Shown here piece after piece: positions 10,805 to 18,121 of a stretch of DNA of 64,000 nt (its first letter is position 1; every line of letters starts with the position of its first letter). Location: the NCBI RefSeq assembly GCF_030068605.1, contig NZ_JASJOU010000024.1, positions 1 to 64,000 of the forward strand. Direction: 5' to 3'. The DNA is from Xanthocytophaga agilis. Its GTDB lineage: Bacteria > Bacteroidota > Bacteroidia > Cytophagales > 172606-1. Both the position numbers and the translations under genes were made by a program. Under the pieces are notes generated by a model. That model did no database searches. It was not told where the DNA came from and saw nothing but the letters and a program-made list of their open reading frames with translations.

Positions 10805-11824
10805 ATGCCAGATAATAAGATAGTTCCAATAAGGCGACTTCGATACTTAATAAATATAGGATCGTTTTGCAATTTCTTATTTTTCTTTCTTGTCAATATA
10901 CTAACAGCGAATGCAGATAACTTGACCGTTAATGGAATTGAAGGGGTTTCTGTGGCGCCATTTGCAGGAGGAGCAATAGGAGTAAGATACAGGAATGCTT
11001 CAAATATCGATATTTCCACTTCTACACAAATACTGTGGTCAATAGACTATAGTATAAAAACTGGATGTGGAGGTGGAGAATTAAGAATCAGCCGAGCCTC
11101 AGGCTCTCCGGCTCAGCTTCAACTTTCCAATAGTTTAGGTGGGTTCCCTGTTGGCGTTTATACCTATAAAATTAAAGCTAAAAACCTGGTTAGCGGTGAA
11201 ACTAAAGAAAGTAGTAGATATACAATTACTATTAAAGATCCTACCAATAGTGCACCTGTATTGACTATCCCTAATGATGTAGATACAACACTTGCTGCAG
11301 GTCTTACCAGCTTATCTCATCTGGAACTTACAGGAACAGCAACAGATGTTTGTACTGATTCAATTATAAGTCTGAAGTGGGAGAAACTGGATGGACCATC
11401 AATACAGAACTATGATGGAGGAAGTGGTAAGCTTATCCTACAGAATGTATCTGTTGGAGTCTATACATTTAAGTTATCAGCAACGGACGATGGCAATCTT
11501 ACTTCAGAGTCCACGATAACTATTACTATTCAGAAACGGGTTGTTTCTGAGCTGACATGGCAAAAGGCATTTTCTCCTAATGATGATGGTATTGATGATG
11601 CCTGGGCTATTTCCAATATTAGTTCCAATGGAGACCTCTATTCTGTTACGATTGTCAACCAGCAGGGGAAAGTGGTAATGGATGCAAGACCACCTTATAC
11701 TAATGACATTGTATGGGATGGAACCCAGTCTGGAAAGCCACTGCCTGAAGGTGCTTATTATTTTATTATTACCAATAAAGATACTCGTGAAGTGAAAAGA
11801 GGGAGTATTTTGATGGTGAGGTAA
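10805..11824 (+). CDS. Secreted protein with gliding-associated (type B T9SS) C-terminal domain
   Basis: The protein has 339 residues. Basic residues are followed by a hydrophobic signal segment (INIGSFCNFLFFFLVNIL) and a probable cleavage near TANA. Residues ~35-240 look like two beta-sandwich domains; the second has a cadherin/PKD-like flavour (YTFKLSATDDGNLTSES). The C-terminal ~85 residues (AFSPNDDGIDDAW, TIVNQQGKVV, VWDGTQSGKPLPEGAYYF, GSILMVR) form the gliding motility-associated C-terminal domain. Such proteins are type IX cargo, normally handled by a PorP/SprF partner, and one is encoded 53 bp downstream. It may be an accessory surface protein working with the large adhesin; this is inferred from position only. 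Confidence 0.87.
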   Translation: MPDNKIVPIRRLRYLINIGSFCNFLFFFLVNILTANADNLTVNGIEGVSVAPFAGGAIGVRYRNASNIDISTSTQILWSIDYSIKTGCGGGELRISRASGSPAQLQLSNSLGGFPVGVYTYKIKAKNLVSGETKESSRYTITIKDPTNSAPVLTIPNDVDTTLAAGLTSLSHLELTGTATDVCTDSIISLKWEKLDGPSIQNYDGGSGKLILQNVSVGVYTFKLSATDDGNLTSESTITITIQKRVVSELTWQKAFSPNDDGIDDAWAISNISSNGDLYSVTIVNQQGKVVMDARPPYTNDIVWDGTQSGKPLPEGAYYFIITNKDTREVKRGSILMVR

Positions 11825-11877
11825 AAACTAACCAGGAAAAGATGAAATAAAGTTTTACCAGCTTAAGGTTTAGAACG

Positions 11878-13296
11878 TTGAAATCTGTTATCTTACTATG
11901 GAGCCAGATAACCATCAGTGTAAGTATTCTGTTACTGGGTGGCATATCTTTACAGGCACAGGTGTTAAGCCCGAATCCCAACTATTATATCCATACATTT
12001 AACAACCTGTATCAGCTTAATCCGGCTATGGCAGGTAGTAATGATGAACTGACAGGTTTTATTACCTATCATCAACAGGTTTTGTCTGGTTTTGAAGATA
12101 CACCTCGTCATCTCTCTCTTTCTGTTGATGCCCCATTTACCAGAAGTCAGCAGGTTGCCTTTGGTGGAAATATCTATACATTCAGACGCAGCATTATGCA
12201 GACAACTGGTTTATCTGGTACGTTTGCCCGCAAACTTATTCTGGGAAAAGACTCACATACATTGCGATTGGGAGTAACAGGTGGTTTCTTTTACAATGCA
12301 ATAAATCCAGATGGTGTAAACCTGGCTGACCCGGCTATTGCCAGACTTAATGGCAAATTTCAGCCTGACCTTGCCTTTGGAGTGAACTATCAGATAAAAA
12401 GTTTTCAGTTAGGGGTGGCATTTCCTAAAATGCTTTCCTTTGCGACGATTGATCAGAGTGGTGACAGGAATACTTCTGCTCTTAAAATCAATACATTTAG
12501 CAGTCAGCTATTTTATGCATTATATGATTTTGAAATTAATGAACGATGGACTATCAGGCCATTAGTAATCTATAGATCTATGGCAGATGCTGTATCCGGT
12601 TTGGAGGTCAATGCCAGAGTTTTGTATAATGATAAGTTTTGGTTTGGTGGCACTTTCAGACAAGAGTATGGAAATGCAGCTTTTGTAGGATATAAGGCAA
12701 AAAAGCTGAGCATTGGGTATGCTTACAAGTTGGCAAATGCCCAACAATACAATTATTCCAATCCAGCACATGAAATACAACTTGGATTGTATTTGGGTAA
12801 ACTAGGTAAGAGTAAACAATCGATTGCCAGAGGTGGTGCCCGATTAAATATAAGTGATGATTTTGTCGCCGGACGTGTGAGGAAATCAAGATCTGCTTCA
12901 CCTGCAAATAATTCGGCATCCAGTAAGCTACCTATGGCAAAAGCAGCATCCACATCGAAACAAATGCCTTCCACAGAGAATGAATCAGAAGGAGTAAAAC
13001 TGGAAACTATACATAAAGGTAGCAGTGCAGAGGATCTGAATATAGGTAACTATCTGGTTATTGGTTCATTTGATACAAAAGAAAAAGCTGAGAGAGAATT
13101 AATAAATAGCAAGGAAGATCTGAAGGATCAACCTTACACTCCAAAAATAGGCTTTAACTCATTAAACCGGACTTACTATCTTTATCTGGCTAGTGGCAAG
13201 CTGCAAGATCTGATACGGGTAGGAACAGACTTAAAGGCTCAGGATCAATTTGAGAATCTACAAATTCTGAGAATAATAAAACCTTCCGGAAAATAA
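11878..13296 (+). CDS. PorP/SprF family T9SS outer-membrane protein with SPOR-like C-terminal tail
   Basis: The protein has 472 residues. Translation probably starts at TTG (11878): the next upstream in-frame codons contain no ATG before a stop at 11848-11850, and the signal peptide (KSVILLWSQITISVSILLLGG...QAQ) begins right there. Residues ~30-310 match PorP/SprF, with the conserved YQLNPAMAGS motif near the N-terminus and alternating beta-strands ending in an amphipathic strand. The family is an outer-membrane beta-barrel needed to export or anchor type B cargo. After a low-complexity Ser/Ala/Lys linker (~320-380), residues ~391-472 resemble a SPOR domain (NYLVIGSFDTKEKAERE, RTYYLYLASG), which in other proteins binds denuded peptidoglycan. 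The fusion could tether the barrel to the wall. It is the last gene of the block, with a terminator after it. Confidence 0.88.
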   Translation: MKSVILLWSQITISVSILLLGGISLQAQVLSPNPNYYIHTFNNLYQLNPAMAGSNDELTGFITYHQQVLSGFEDTPRHLSLSVDAPFTRSQQVAFGGNIYTFRRSIMQTTGLSGTFARKLILGKDSHTLRLGVTGGFFYNAINPDGVNLADPAIARLNGKFQPDLAFGVNYQIKSFQLGVAFPKMLSFATIDQSGDRNTSALKINTFSSQLFYALYDFEINERWTIRPLVIYRSMADAVSGLEVNARVLYNDKFWFGGTFRQEYGNAAFVGYKAKKLSIGYAYKLANAQQYNYSNPAHEIQLGLYLGKLGKSKQSIARGGARLNISDDFVAGRVRKSRSASPANNSASSKLPMAKAASTSKQMPSTENESEGVKLETIHKGSSAEDLNIGNYLVIGSFDTKEKAERELINSKEDLKDQPYTPKIGFNSLNRTYYLYLASGKLQDLIRVGTDLKAQDQFENLQILRIIKPSGK

Positions 13297-13312
13297 AGAA
13301 TTATAGGGAATC

Positions 13313-13357
13313 ACACCTTACAGAGTGAGTGATATCTGTAAGGTGTAATTGTTTTTT
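13313..13357 (+). terminator. Intrinsic terminator after PorP/SprF gene
   Basis: A 12-bp stem (13313-13324 with 13335-13346) has a 10-nt loop and is followed by the T-rich stretch ATTGTTTTTTG. It sits between the + strand PorP/SprF gene and the - strand acyl-CoA reductase gene, so it may serve both directions. Confidence 0.8.
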
Positions 13358-13358
13358 G

Positions 13359-14372
13359 TTAGATAAGGTTAAGTAAAAAAGCCATTGTGTCTACACCATC
13401 TGCATAATCAGCAGGACTTGGACATTGGGTTTGTCCAAAAGAATAACTACCTGGATACCAGCTATTCCTAGAAACGATACATTGCAGTTTCTCCTGGTTG
13501 ACCTGAATCTTTTCCTTAAGCTGTTCTTTGTCAGTATATAATTCATAATAAACTACAGCCATTGGAGAGGTTAATGCCTCATTCGGGGTGAGTAAAAGAA
13601 ATCCATTGTCAAAATGCGGAATCTGATTTACCAGAAAGACTGCTTTCTGGTAGTCATAGTTATTGGCGTATTTATGATGATGAATAATCGGGCTTAAAGA
13701 TTCAATACTTTCCAGGAAAGTAGTAAAGTTATATCCTTCAGGAACATATAGTTTCGCAACGTTTCTGCATCCAAGTCCAAAGTATTCTGTTATATCATGA
13801 CCTAATGCAAGGAGTTCGTCTGTAGTTTCCTCGCCTGTCAGAATTGCGCAGGATGTTCTGTTTTGACGAATTATGTTAGGTTTTTTTCCAAAATAATAAT
13901 GAAAATAACGGGCTGAATTGTCGCTTCCTGTGGCAATAGTAGCATCTGCTTCTGTTAATCGTTCCACAAACTGAATATAGTCTCCAAAACGGGGTTCAAC
14001 TTCCAGAACAATTGAGGCAATGGCTTTTATAAGAAATGTATCCTGAGAACTAAGTTTTGCTAACAGTATGTGTCCGCTAAGCAATACACACATAAAGTCA
14101 TGAAAGCCAACTGCCGGGATATTACCTGCCATTACAACACCGATTTTTTTAGGAGATAGTATTGGAAACGAATAGTGCTCTAGCCATTGATCAAGTTGTT
14201 CCTGTTCCAGCATAAACGCAATACCTTGTAAAGATTGCTGTACATTTTCCGGCGTAAACCAGGGATTTTCTGATTTTATTCGAAACTGCCATTCCTGCAA
14301 TTGTTCTGTTGAAAGAGTACGTAAACGATTTCCTGTTTCTATAAATGCAGCTTTTCTTTCGTCGATGGTCAT
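13359..14372 (-). CDS. LuxC-like acyl-CoA reductase
   Basis: The protein has 337 residues. It resembles the acyl-CoA reductase (LuxC) family of the aldehyde dehydrogenase superfamily, which reduces acyl-CoA or acyl-enzyme to aldehyde with NAD(P)H. Visible support includes the segment VVMAGNIPAVGFHDFM (around 80-94), IATGSDNSARYF near 147, NRTSCAILTG near 171 and EYFGLGCRNVAKLYVP near 197, with the likely catalytic Cys at 202. It lacks an obvious signal peptide and should be cytoplasmic. It is divergent from the ferredoxin gene across ~190 bp. This arrangement recurs, to my recollection, in many Bacteroidota, suggesting linked function, but the physiological substrate is unknown. Confidence 0.85.
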   Translation of the reverse strand: MTIDERKAAFIETGNRLRTLSTEQLQEWQFRIKSENPWFTPENVQQSLQGIAFMLEQEQLDQWLEHYSFPILSPKKIGVVMAGNIPAVGFHDFMCVLLSGHILLAKLSSQDTFLIKAIASIVLEVEPRFGDYIQFVERLTEADATIATGSDNSARYFHYYFGKKPNIIRQNRTSCAILTGEETTDELLALGHDITEYFGLGCRNVAKLYVPEGYNFTTFLESIESLSPIIHHHKYANNYDYQKAVFLVNQIPHFDNGFLLLTPNEALTSPMAVVYYELYTDKEQLKEKIQVNQEKLQCIVSRNSWYPGSYSFGQTQCPSPADYADGVDTMAFLLNLI

Positions 14373-14415
14373 AAGTACAAGAGCCTTTATGTAGATAGTA
14401 GTAGAATCTACTTAA

Positions 14416-14446
14416 TTGATAGATTTGATAGAATGTATTACCTTTG
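14416..14446 (+). promoter_or_regulatory. Predicted Bacteroidota promoter for the ferredoxin gene
   Basis: A TTG at 14416-14418 lies 20 bp before TACCTTTG at 14439-14446, an exact match to TAnnTTTG with standard spacing. A second exact -7 match, TATTTTTG, lies at 14504-14511 closer to the gene and could be an alternative start site. Both are read by eye and untested. Confidence 0.5.
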
Positions 14447-14543
14447 TGAATATATTATGGCAAAATTGGTAACAATTCTGTTTTCAAAACAGTTTTAAGT
14501 CTGTATTTTTGTAATTCAATATATTTTAATTAACCATATATAA

Positions 14544-14906
<363 letters not shown>

Positions 14907-14922
14907 TAGTCAATAGCATACC

Positions 14923-14957
14923 TTCACGGCTTCATACTAATCAAAGGAAGCCGTGAA
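14923..14957. other. Hairpin downstream of ferredoxin gene
   Basis: An 11-bp perfect stem (TTCACGGCTTC at 14923-14933 with its complement at 14947-14957) lies 16 nt after the ferredoxin stop. It is followed by A rather than T on the + strand, so it is not a classical intrinsic terminator. It may still halt or stabilise the transcript. Confidence 0.5.
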
Positions 14958-14975
14958 AAAAAGTTTACATCAGAC

Positions 14976-15006
14976 TTGCATTATATAGAATATAGCAGTA
15001 CATTTG
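14976..15006 (+). promoter_or_regulatory. Promoter of tRNA-Glu
   Basis: TTG at 14976-14978, a 20-bp spacer, and TACATTTG at 14999-15006 give a textbook match to the Bacteroidota -33/-7 promoter. The tRNA begins 21 nt downstream, which leaves a short 5' leader. Confidence 0.7.
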
Positions 15007-15026
15007 CACCACGATTTAGGAATTAC

Positions 15027-15098
15027 GGTCTATTCGTCTAGGGGTTAGGACGCATCCCTTTCACGGATGAAACACGGGTTCGATTCCCGTATGGACTA
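15027..15098 (+). tRNA. tRNA-Glu (anticodon UUC)
   Basis: The 72-nt cloverleaf is readable by eye. The acceptor arms are 15027-15033 and 15091-15097, with two G-U pairs, and the discriminator is A15098. The D-arm contains CGTCTAGGGGTTAGGACG. The anticodon arm is CATCC/GGATG, closing the loop CTTTCAC with anticodon TTC at 15060-15062. The T-arm is ACGGG-TTCGATT-CCCGT. CCA is not encoded. It has its own promoter and a following terminator, so it is probably a single-gene unit. Confidence 0.96.
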
Positions 15099-15114
15099 CA
15101 TTTTTAAGATTAAG

Positions 15115-15142
15115 AGCAAACTTTTCCGAGTTTGCTTTTTTA
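15115..15142 (+). terminator. Intrinsic terminator after tRNA-Glu
   Basis: A 7-bp stem (AGCAAAC at 15115-15121, GTTTGCT at 15130-15136) with an 8-nt loop is followed by a T tract. It ends the tRNA transcript. Confidence 0.82.
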
Positions 15143-15260
15143 TTTTAGCTATTTTTCAATTTTACTGCTTGCGTGGCTGGCTTCTAATTCATCAAGCGGG
15201 GTACATTCTGAAATACCAGAGAAGAGCAAATCGTGCCGGCATCGCGGGCGAGTCATAAAC

Positions 15261-15842
15261 TTAAAATTTCAAGACCGAGAGAGTCATTTCGACTACATTC
15301 CTGCATTGCTTCTCATTCATTCCAGCCTTTGCCGAAATCACAATACCGCATATTGCATTAATAAGATAGTCCGCTAGTATTTGCAGACTCCCATTGCTCA
15401 TGTTTCTATTGGTAAGTTGGAGAAAGTGACAAAGAGCATCGCGGCAGTCAGTGTAACTATCGTTAAGGATCTGTCGAGCTTCACTATCTTCAGAGCCAAA
15501 TTCTACAATCGAATTTACGAGGAAACAGCCACTGGGGTTTTCAGGATGATAACATCCGTCAACAGACATATTAAATATTTGCCAGATACCTGACAGCGGA
15601 TCGTTGCTCTCTTTTATGATCTTGTCCAACGAAGCTTTTGTAATCTGTCGATATCGTTGTAGTGCTTTGATTAATAGCTCCCGTTTGTCACCAAACGTGG
15701 AGTATATACTTGAACGACTTAAGCCTAAGAAACTTACCAGTTGTTCTGGAGAAGTCGAATTGTAACCTTGCTTTTGGAAGAGAATAATCACTTTATCAAG
15801 GATGTCCTCTTCTACAAAATTTTTATTGCGTCCCATAGTCAA
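15261..15842 (-). CDS. TetR/AcrR family transcriptional regulator
   Basis: The protein has 193 residues; the start could be the ATG at 15842 or the one two codons on at 15836 (MGRNKNF). Residues ~8-55 form the TetR N-terminal helix-turn-helix (ILDKVIILFQKQGYNSTSPEQL, LGLSRSSIYSTFGDKRELL), with the characteristic Y-x-x-F-G-D-K end. The rest is a helical ligand-binding and dimerisation domain. It lies downstream of an SDR and an MDR oxidoreductase on the same strand, so it probably represses them and responds to a small electrophile or their substrate. A T-rich hairpin separates it from the SDR gene, so its expression may be partly attenuated. The likely operators are at 17729-17784. Confidence 0.9.
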   Translation of the reverse strand: MTMGRNKNFVEEDILDKVIILFQKQGYNSTSPEQLVSFLGLSRSSIYSTFGDKRELLIKALQRYRQITKASLDKIIKESNDPLSGIWQIFNMSVDGCYHPENPSGCFLVNSIVEFGSEDSEARQILNDSYTDCRDALCHFLQLTNRNMSNGSLQILADYLINAICGIVISAKAGMNEKQCRNVVEMTLSVLKF

Positions 15843-15867
15843 TGCAATCTAAATCAAATTGATGATT

Positions 15868-15905
15868 CAAAAAAAAATCGGAAGACAAACTTCAGAATTT
15901 TCCGA
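15868..15905 (-). terminator. Intrinsic terminator or attenuator between SDR and TetR genes
   Basis: On the - strand, TCGGAA...TTCCGA (15905-15900 with 15883-15878) closes a stem-loop with extra pairing inside, directly followed by nine T. It lies after the SDR stop and only ~25 nt before the TetR start, so it would reduce read-through into tetR. Confidence 0.65.
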
Positions 15906-15984
15906 CGTTTGCCTTCCTTAGCTTCATTCGTAAGAATGTCGAATGCGTCACACAAACTCATTCATTTCATGTGACCTTACTTAT

Positions 15985-16731
15985 TTATGCTGAAATTCCA
16001 CCATCGACTGTAAAACTGCTGCCGGTGATATATTCTGCTTCATTTCCAACAAGGAAATTTACCATAGATGCTATTTCCTCCGGTTTCCCGAGGCGTTTTA
16101 GGGGTATAGCATTTATATAACTGTTTCGTATCGTCGGATCACTGGGCATCATGTCGGTATCAATCGCACCGGGTTCAACGCTATTCACCGTGATCTTCCT
16201 TGGCGCAAGATCCCATGCTAATCCACGACTTAAAGCCGATATTGCTGCTTTGGTTGCAATATATTCAGAGAGGTAGGGACTTCCAATCCGACGTCCACCC
16301 ACCGATGCAATGTTAACTATACGTCCTCCGTCAGGCATATACTTTTGAACCGCTCGTACTGCTTCCGCTACGGCTCTAATATTCACATCAATCTGACGAT
16401 CATATTCTGCTACCCTTTCAGAAGCTGTTTCGATTGGCCCGGCTACTGACACTGCTGCGTTATTAACGAGGATATCGATTTTCCCGAACTTAGACACTGC
16501 TTCAATGATAGCTTTCTCTACAGATCCCTTAACAGCGCCGTCCGCCTTGATTGCCAGAGCTTTTCCTCCATCGTTTTGAATGCTTGCAACCAATGCCTGC
16601 GCAACGTGCTCGGAATTCAAGTATGTAAAAATAACAGTGGCACCTTCGGTTGCTAGTCTTTCTACAATAGCTCGCCCCATACCGCGGGTACCGCCGGTTA
16701 TGAAAGCAACTTTTTCACTTAGTTTTGACAT
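15985..16731 (-). CDS. SDR family NAD(P)-dependent oxidoreductase
   Basis: This is a 248-residue classical short-chain dehydrogenase. The nucleotide-binding motif TGGTRGMG is at residues 12-19, NNAA at about 90-93, the catalytic Ser143, and the YxxxK motif at Tyr157/Lys161 (SEYIATK). The post-catalytic segment is VEPGAIDTDM. It reduces or oxidises a carbonyl/alcohol with NAD(P)H and is FabG-like in sequence style, but the operon context argues against a core fatty-acid role. It lies 32 bp after the MDR gene and is almost certainly co-transcribed with it. The base composition looks more GC-rich than the surrounding genes, which hints at transfer. Confidence 0.93.
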   Translation of the reverse strand: MSKLSEKVAFITGGTRGMGRAIVERLATEGATVIFTYLNSEHVAQALVASIQNDGGKALAIKADGAVKGSVEKAIIEAVSKFGKIDILVNNAAVSVAGPIETASERVAEYDRQIDVNIRAVAEAVRAVQKYMPDGGRIVNIASVGGRRIGSPYLSEYIATKAAISALSRGLAWDLAPRKITVNSVEPGAIDTDMMPSDPTIRNSYINAIPLKRLGKPEEIASMVNFLVGNEAEYITGSSFTVDGGISA

Positions 16732-16763
16732 GATATATTATATTAGATTTGATTTCAATAGAT

Positions 16764-17726
16764 TTAATAATTGGGGTTAACTATAATTTTGCCAGTTGCG
16801 TGATTTGTTTCCATTGCTTCGTGCGCTTTGCCTATCTCGTTGAGATGGAATCTTTTTGATATATGTGGCTTTACCGCGCCTTTTTCAAGTAACTTGGCGA
16901 TCTCCGCCAAGTCTTTTCCGCTTGATTCGACCGCATTATAGAAAGCATGAATTCCTAAATCGCTTGCTTGCTTTTGCCATGACGTCCCTTCAATTTGTGA
17001 CCAGAGGCTTAACAAGTTTCCGCCCTTTTTTACAACTTTTAGTGATCGCGCAAGATGTCCATCGCGAAGGCCTTCGATTACATAGTCTACCGGCTCGAGA
17101 GCGTTTAAAAAGTCAACAGTTTGATAGTCAATAAATTCATCAGCTCCCAGACTAAGAATGAAATCCCGCTTTGATCCAGAAGCAAGTGTTATGACGTAGG
17201 CACCGAAGTGCTTCGCAATTTGAACTGCAAAATGTCCAACACCACCACCTGCTCCGGTAATAAACACGCGATTCCCTTTCTGTATTGGTACCTTTTTCAA
17301 AGGCTGCCATATTGTTAAGGCAGCCAGAGCGGCAGCGGCAGCCTCGTCGTAGGATACACTTTCAGGTATCAGCGAAATGTCTTTTACTCTCGCAATGACA
17401 TATTCGGCGTATCCTTTAGCATGGCCGGGTTTTGTATGTGTAGGAAAATTAAGCAGACCGAACACACGATCTCCCAGTTTAAAATTTTCAACGCCCCTTC
17501 CTAATCCTGTAATCTCGCCAGCGATATCCCATCCTAAAATTCTAGGCTCTTCACCGTTAAAAATGTAGTTCAAAGCAACATTCTGTCTTGCATAAATGTC
17601 CGTTGGATTAATGCTGATCGCGTGAACTTTGATGAGGACTTCGTCCGCATTTGCCACAGGTATCGGGACTTCACGGAGTTGCAGTTGGTCCACTCCGCCA
17701 TGTGCATTCAATATTATCGATTTCAT
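16764..17726 (-). CDS. NADP-dependent quinone oxidoreductase-like MDR protein
   Basis: The protein has 320 residues and is a zinc-independent medium-chain dehydrogenase/reductase of the quinone oxidoreductase/enoyl reductase type. The N-terminal catalytic domain has the SINPTDIYAR segment near 39 and GWDIAGEI near 65. The Rossmann domain carries GAGGGVG at 148-154 (VFITGAGGGVGHFAVQIAK). The C-terminal part ends KAHEAMETNHATGKIIVNP. Such enzymes reduce quinones or reactive enones with NADPH, often as part of an electrophile stress response. It is the first gene of the cassette, directly downstream of two palindromic operator-like sites. Together with the SDR and TetR genes this looks like an inducible detoxification unit. 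Confidence 0.92.
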   Translation of the reverse strand: MKSIILNAHGGVDQLQLREVPIPVANADEVLIKVHAISINPTDIYARQNVALNYIFNGEEPRILGWDIAGEITGLGRGVENFKLGDRVFGLLNFPTHTKPGHAKGYAEYVIARVKDISLIPESVSYDEAAAAALAALTIWQPLKKVPIQKGNRVFITGAGGGVGHFAVQIAKHFGAYVITLASGSKRDFILSLGADEFIDYQTVDFLNALEPVDYVIEGLRDGHLARSLKVVKKGGNLLSLWSQIEGTSWQKQASDLGIHAFYNAVESSGKDLAEIAKLLEKGAVKPHISKRFHLNEIGKAHEAMETNHATGKIIVNPNY

Positions 17727-17728
17727 TT

Positions 17729-17784
17729 TATTGGAATAATTGTTCCAATAAAAGAACCTGCTTATTGGAACAATAGTTCCAAAT
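17729..17784 (-). promoter_or_regulatory. Paired palindromic operators upstream of the MDR-SDR-TetR cassette
   Basis: Two related palindromes lie just upstream of the MDR start. Site 1 (17729-17750) has arms TATTGGAA and TTCCAATA around AATTG-like core. Site 2 (17763-17784) contains TTGGAAC-AATA-GTTCCAA (17765-17782). Their centres are 34 bp apart, slightly more than three helical turns. Length and symmetry fit TetR-family operators, and the cassette encodes a TetR regulator. No copy was seen before the TetR gene itself. Confidence 0.75.
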
Positions 17785-18043
17785 TTATAAACTATTAATT
17801 CTAGGATACCCTAACAAATGTTAGTGTTTTATACTCGAACAGCTAGCAAATGCTCTACATTGCATCATCCTGGTATGGAAAAGCGGTGCTTAATGGGAGC
17901 GCAGCAACACGCCTTTGTTTTATCACCTAGGCTGTGATATACTACAAACAAATGTTATAATTGAACCTATAAATCGCTGAATTTTAGCAAAATTTCAATT
18001 ATTTCATTCAATAGCATTACCCTTGACTCTACGAAAGTTTACA
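17785..18043. other. Intergenic region, no gene seen
   Basis: About 260 bp between the oxidoreductase cassette promoter and the terminator at 18044. No open reading frame with coding character and no tRNA remnant was found. A strong + strand terminator closes it although no + strand gene precedes it, so a small RNA is possible. Confidence 0.35.
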
Positions 18044-18078
18044 AACCAGCCTTGAAGGCTGGTTTTTTGTTTTTTACC
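18044..18078 (+). terminator. Strong + strand intrinsic terminator without an obvious gene
   Basis: AACCAGCC (18044-18051), a 5-nt loop and GGCTGGTT (18057-18064) are followed by a long T-rich tract. It may act weakly in the other direction for the - strand gene ending at 18122, but the T tract is on the + side. Confidence 0.75.
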
Positions 18079-18121
18079 TGTTTGCACTTTAGGCAGATAA
18101 TTATTGCTTTGCCTTACAGTT

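Noticed and set aside
15100-17800. Integrative element inserted at tRNA-Glu
   Set aside because: No integrase and no repeat of the tRNA 3' end on the far side were found; only the location and composition suggest transfer, so it is reported as a question, not as a feature.
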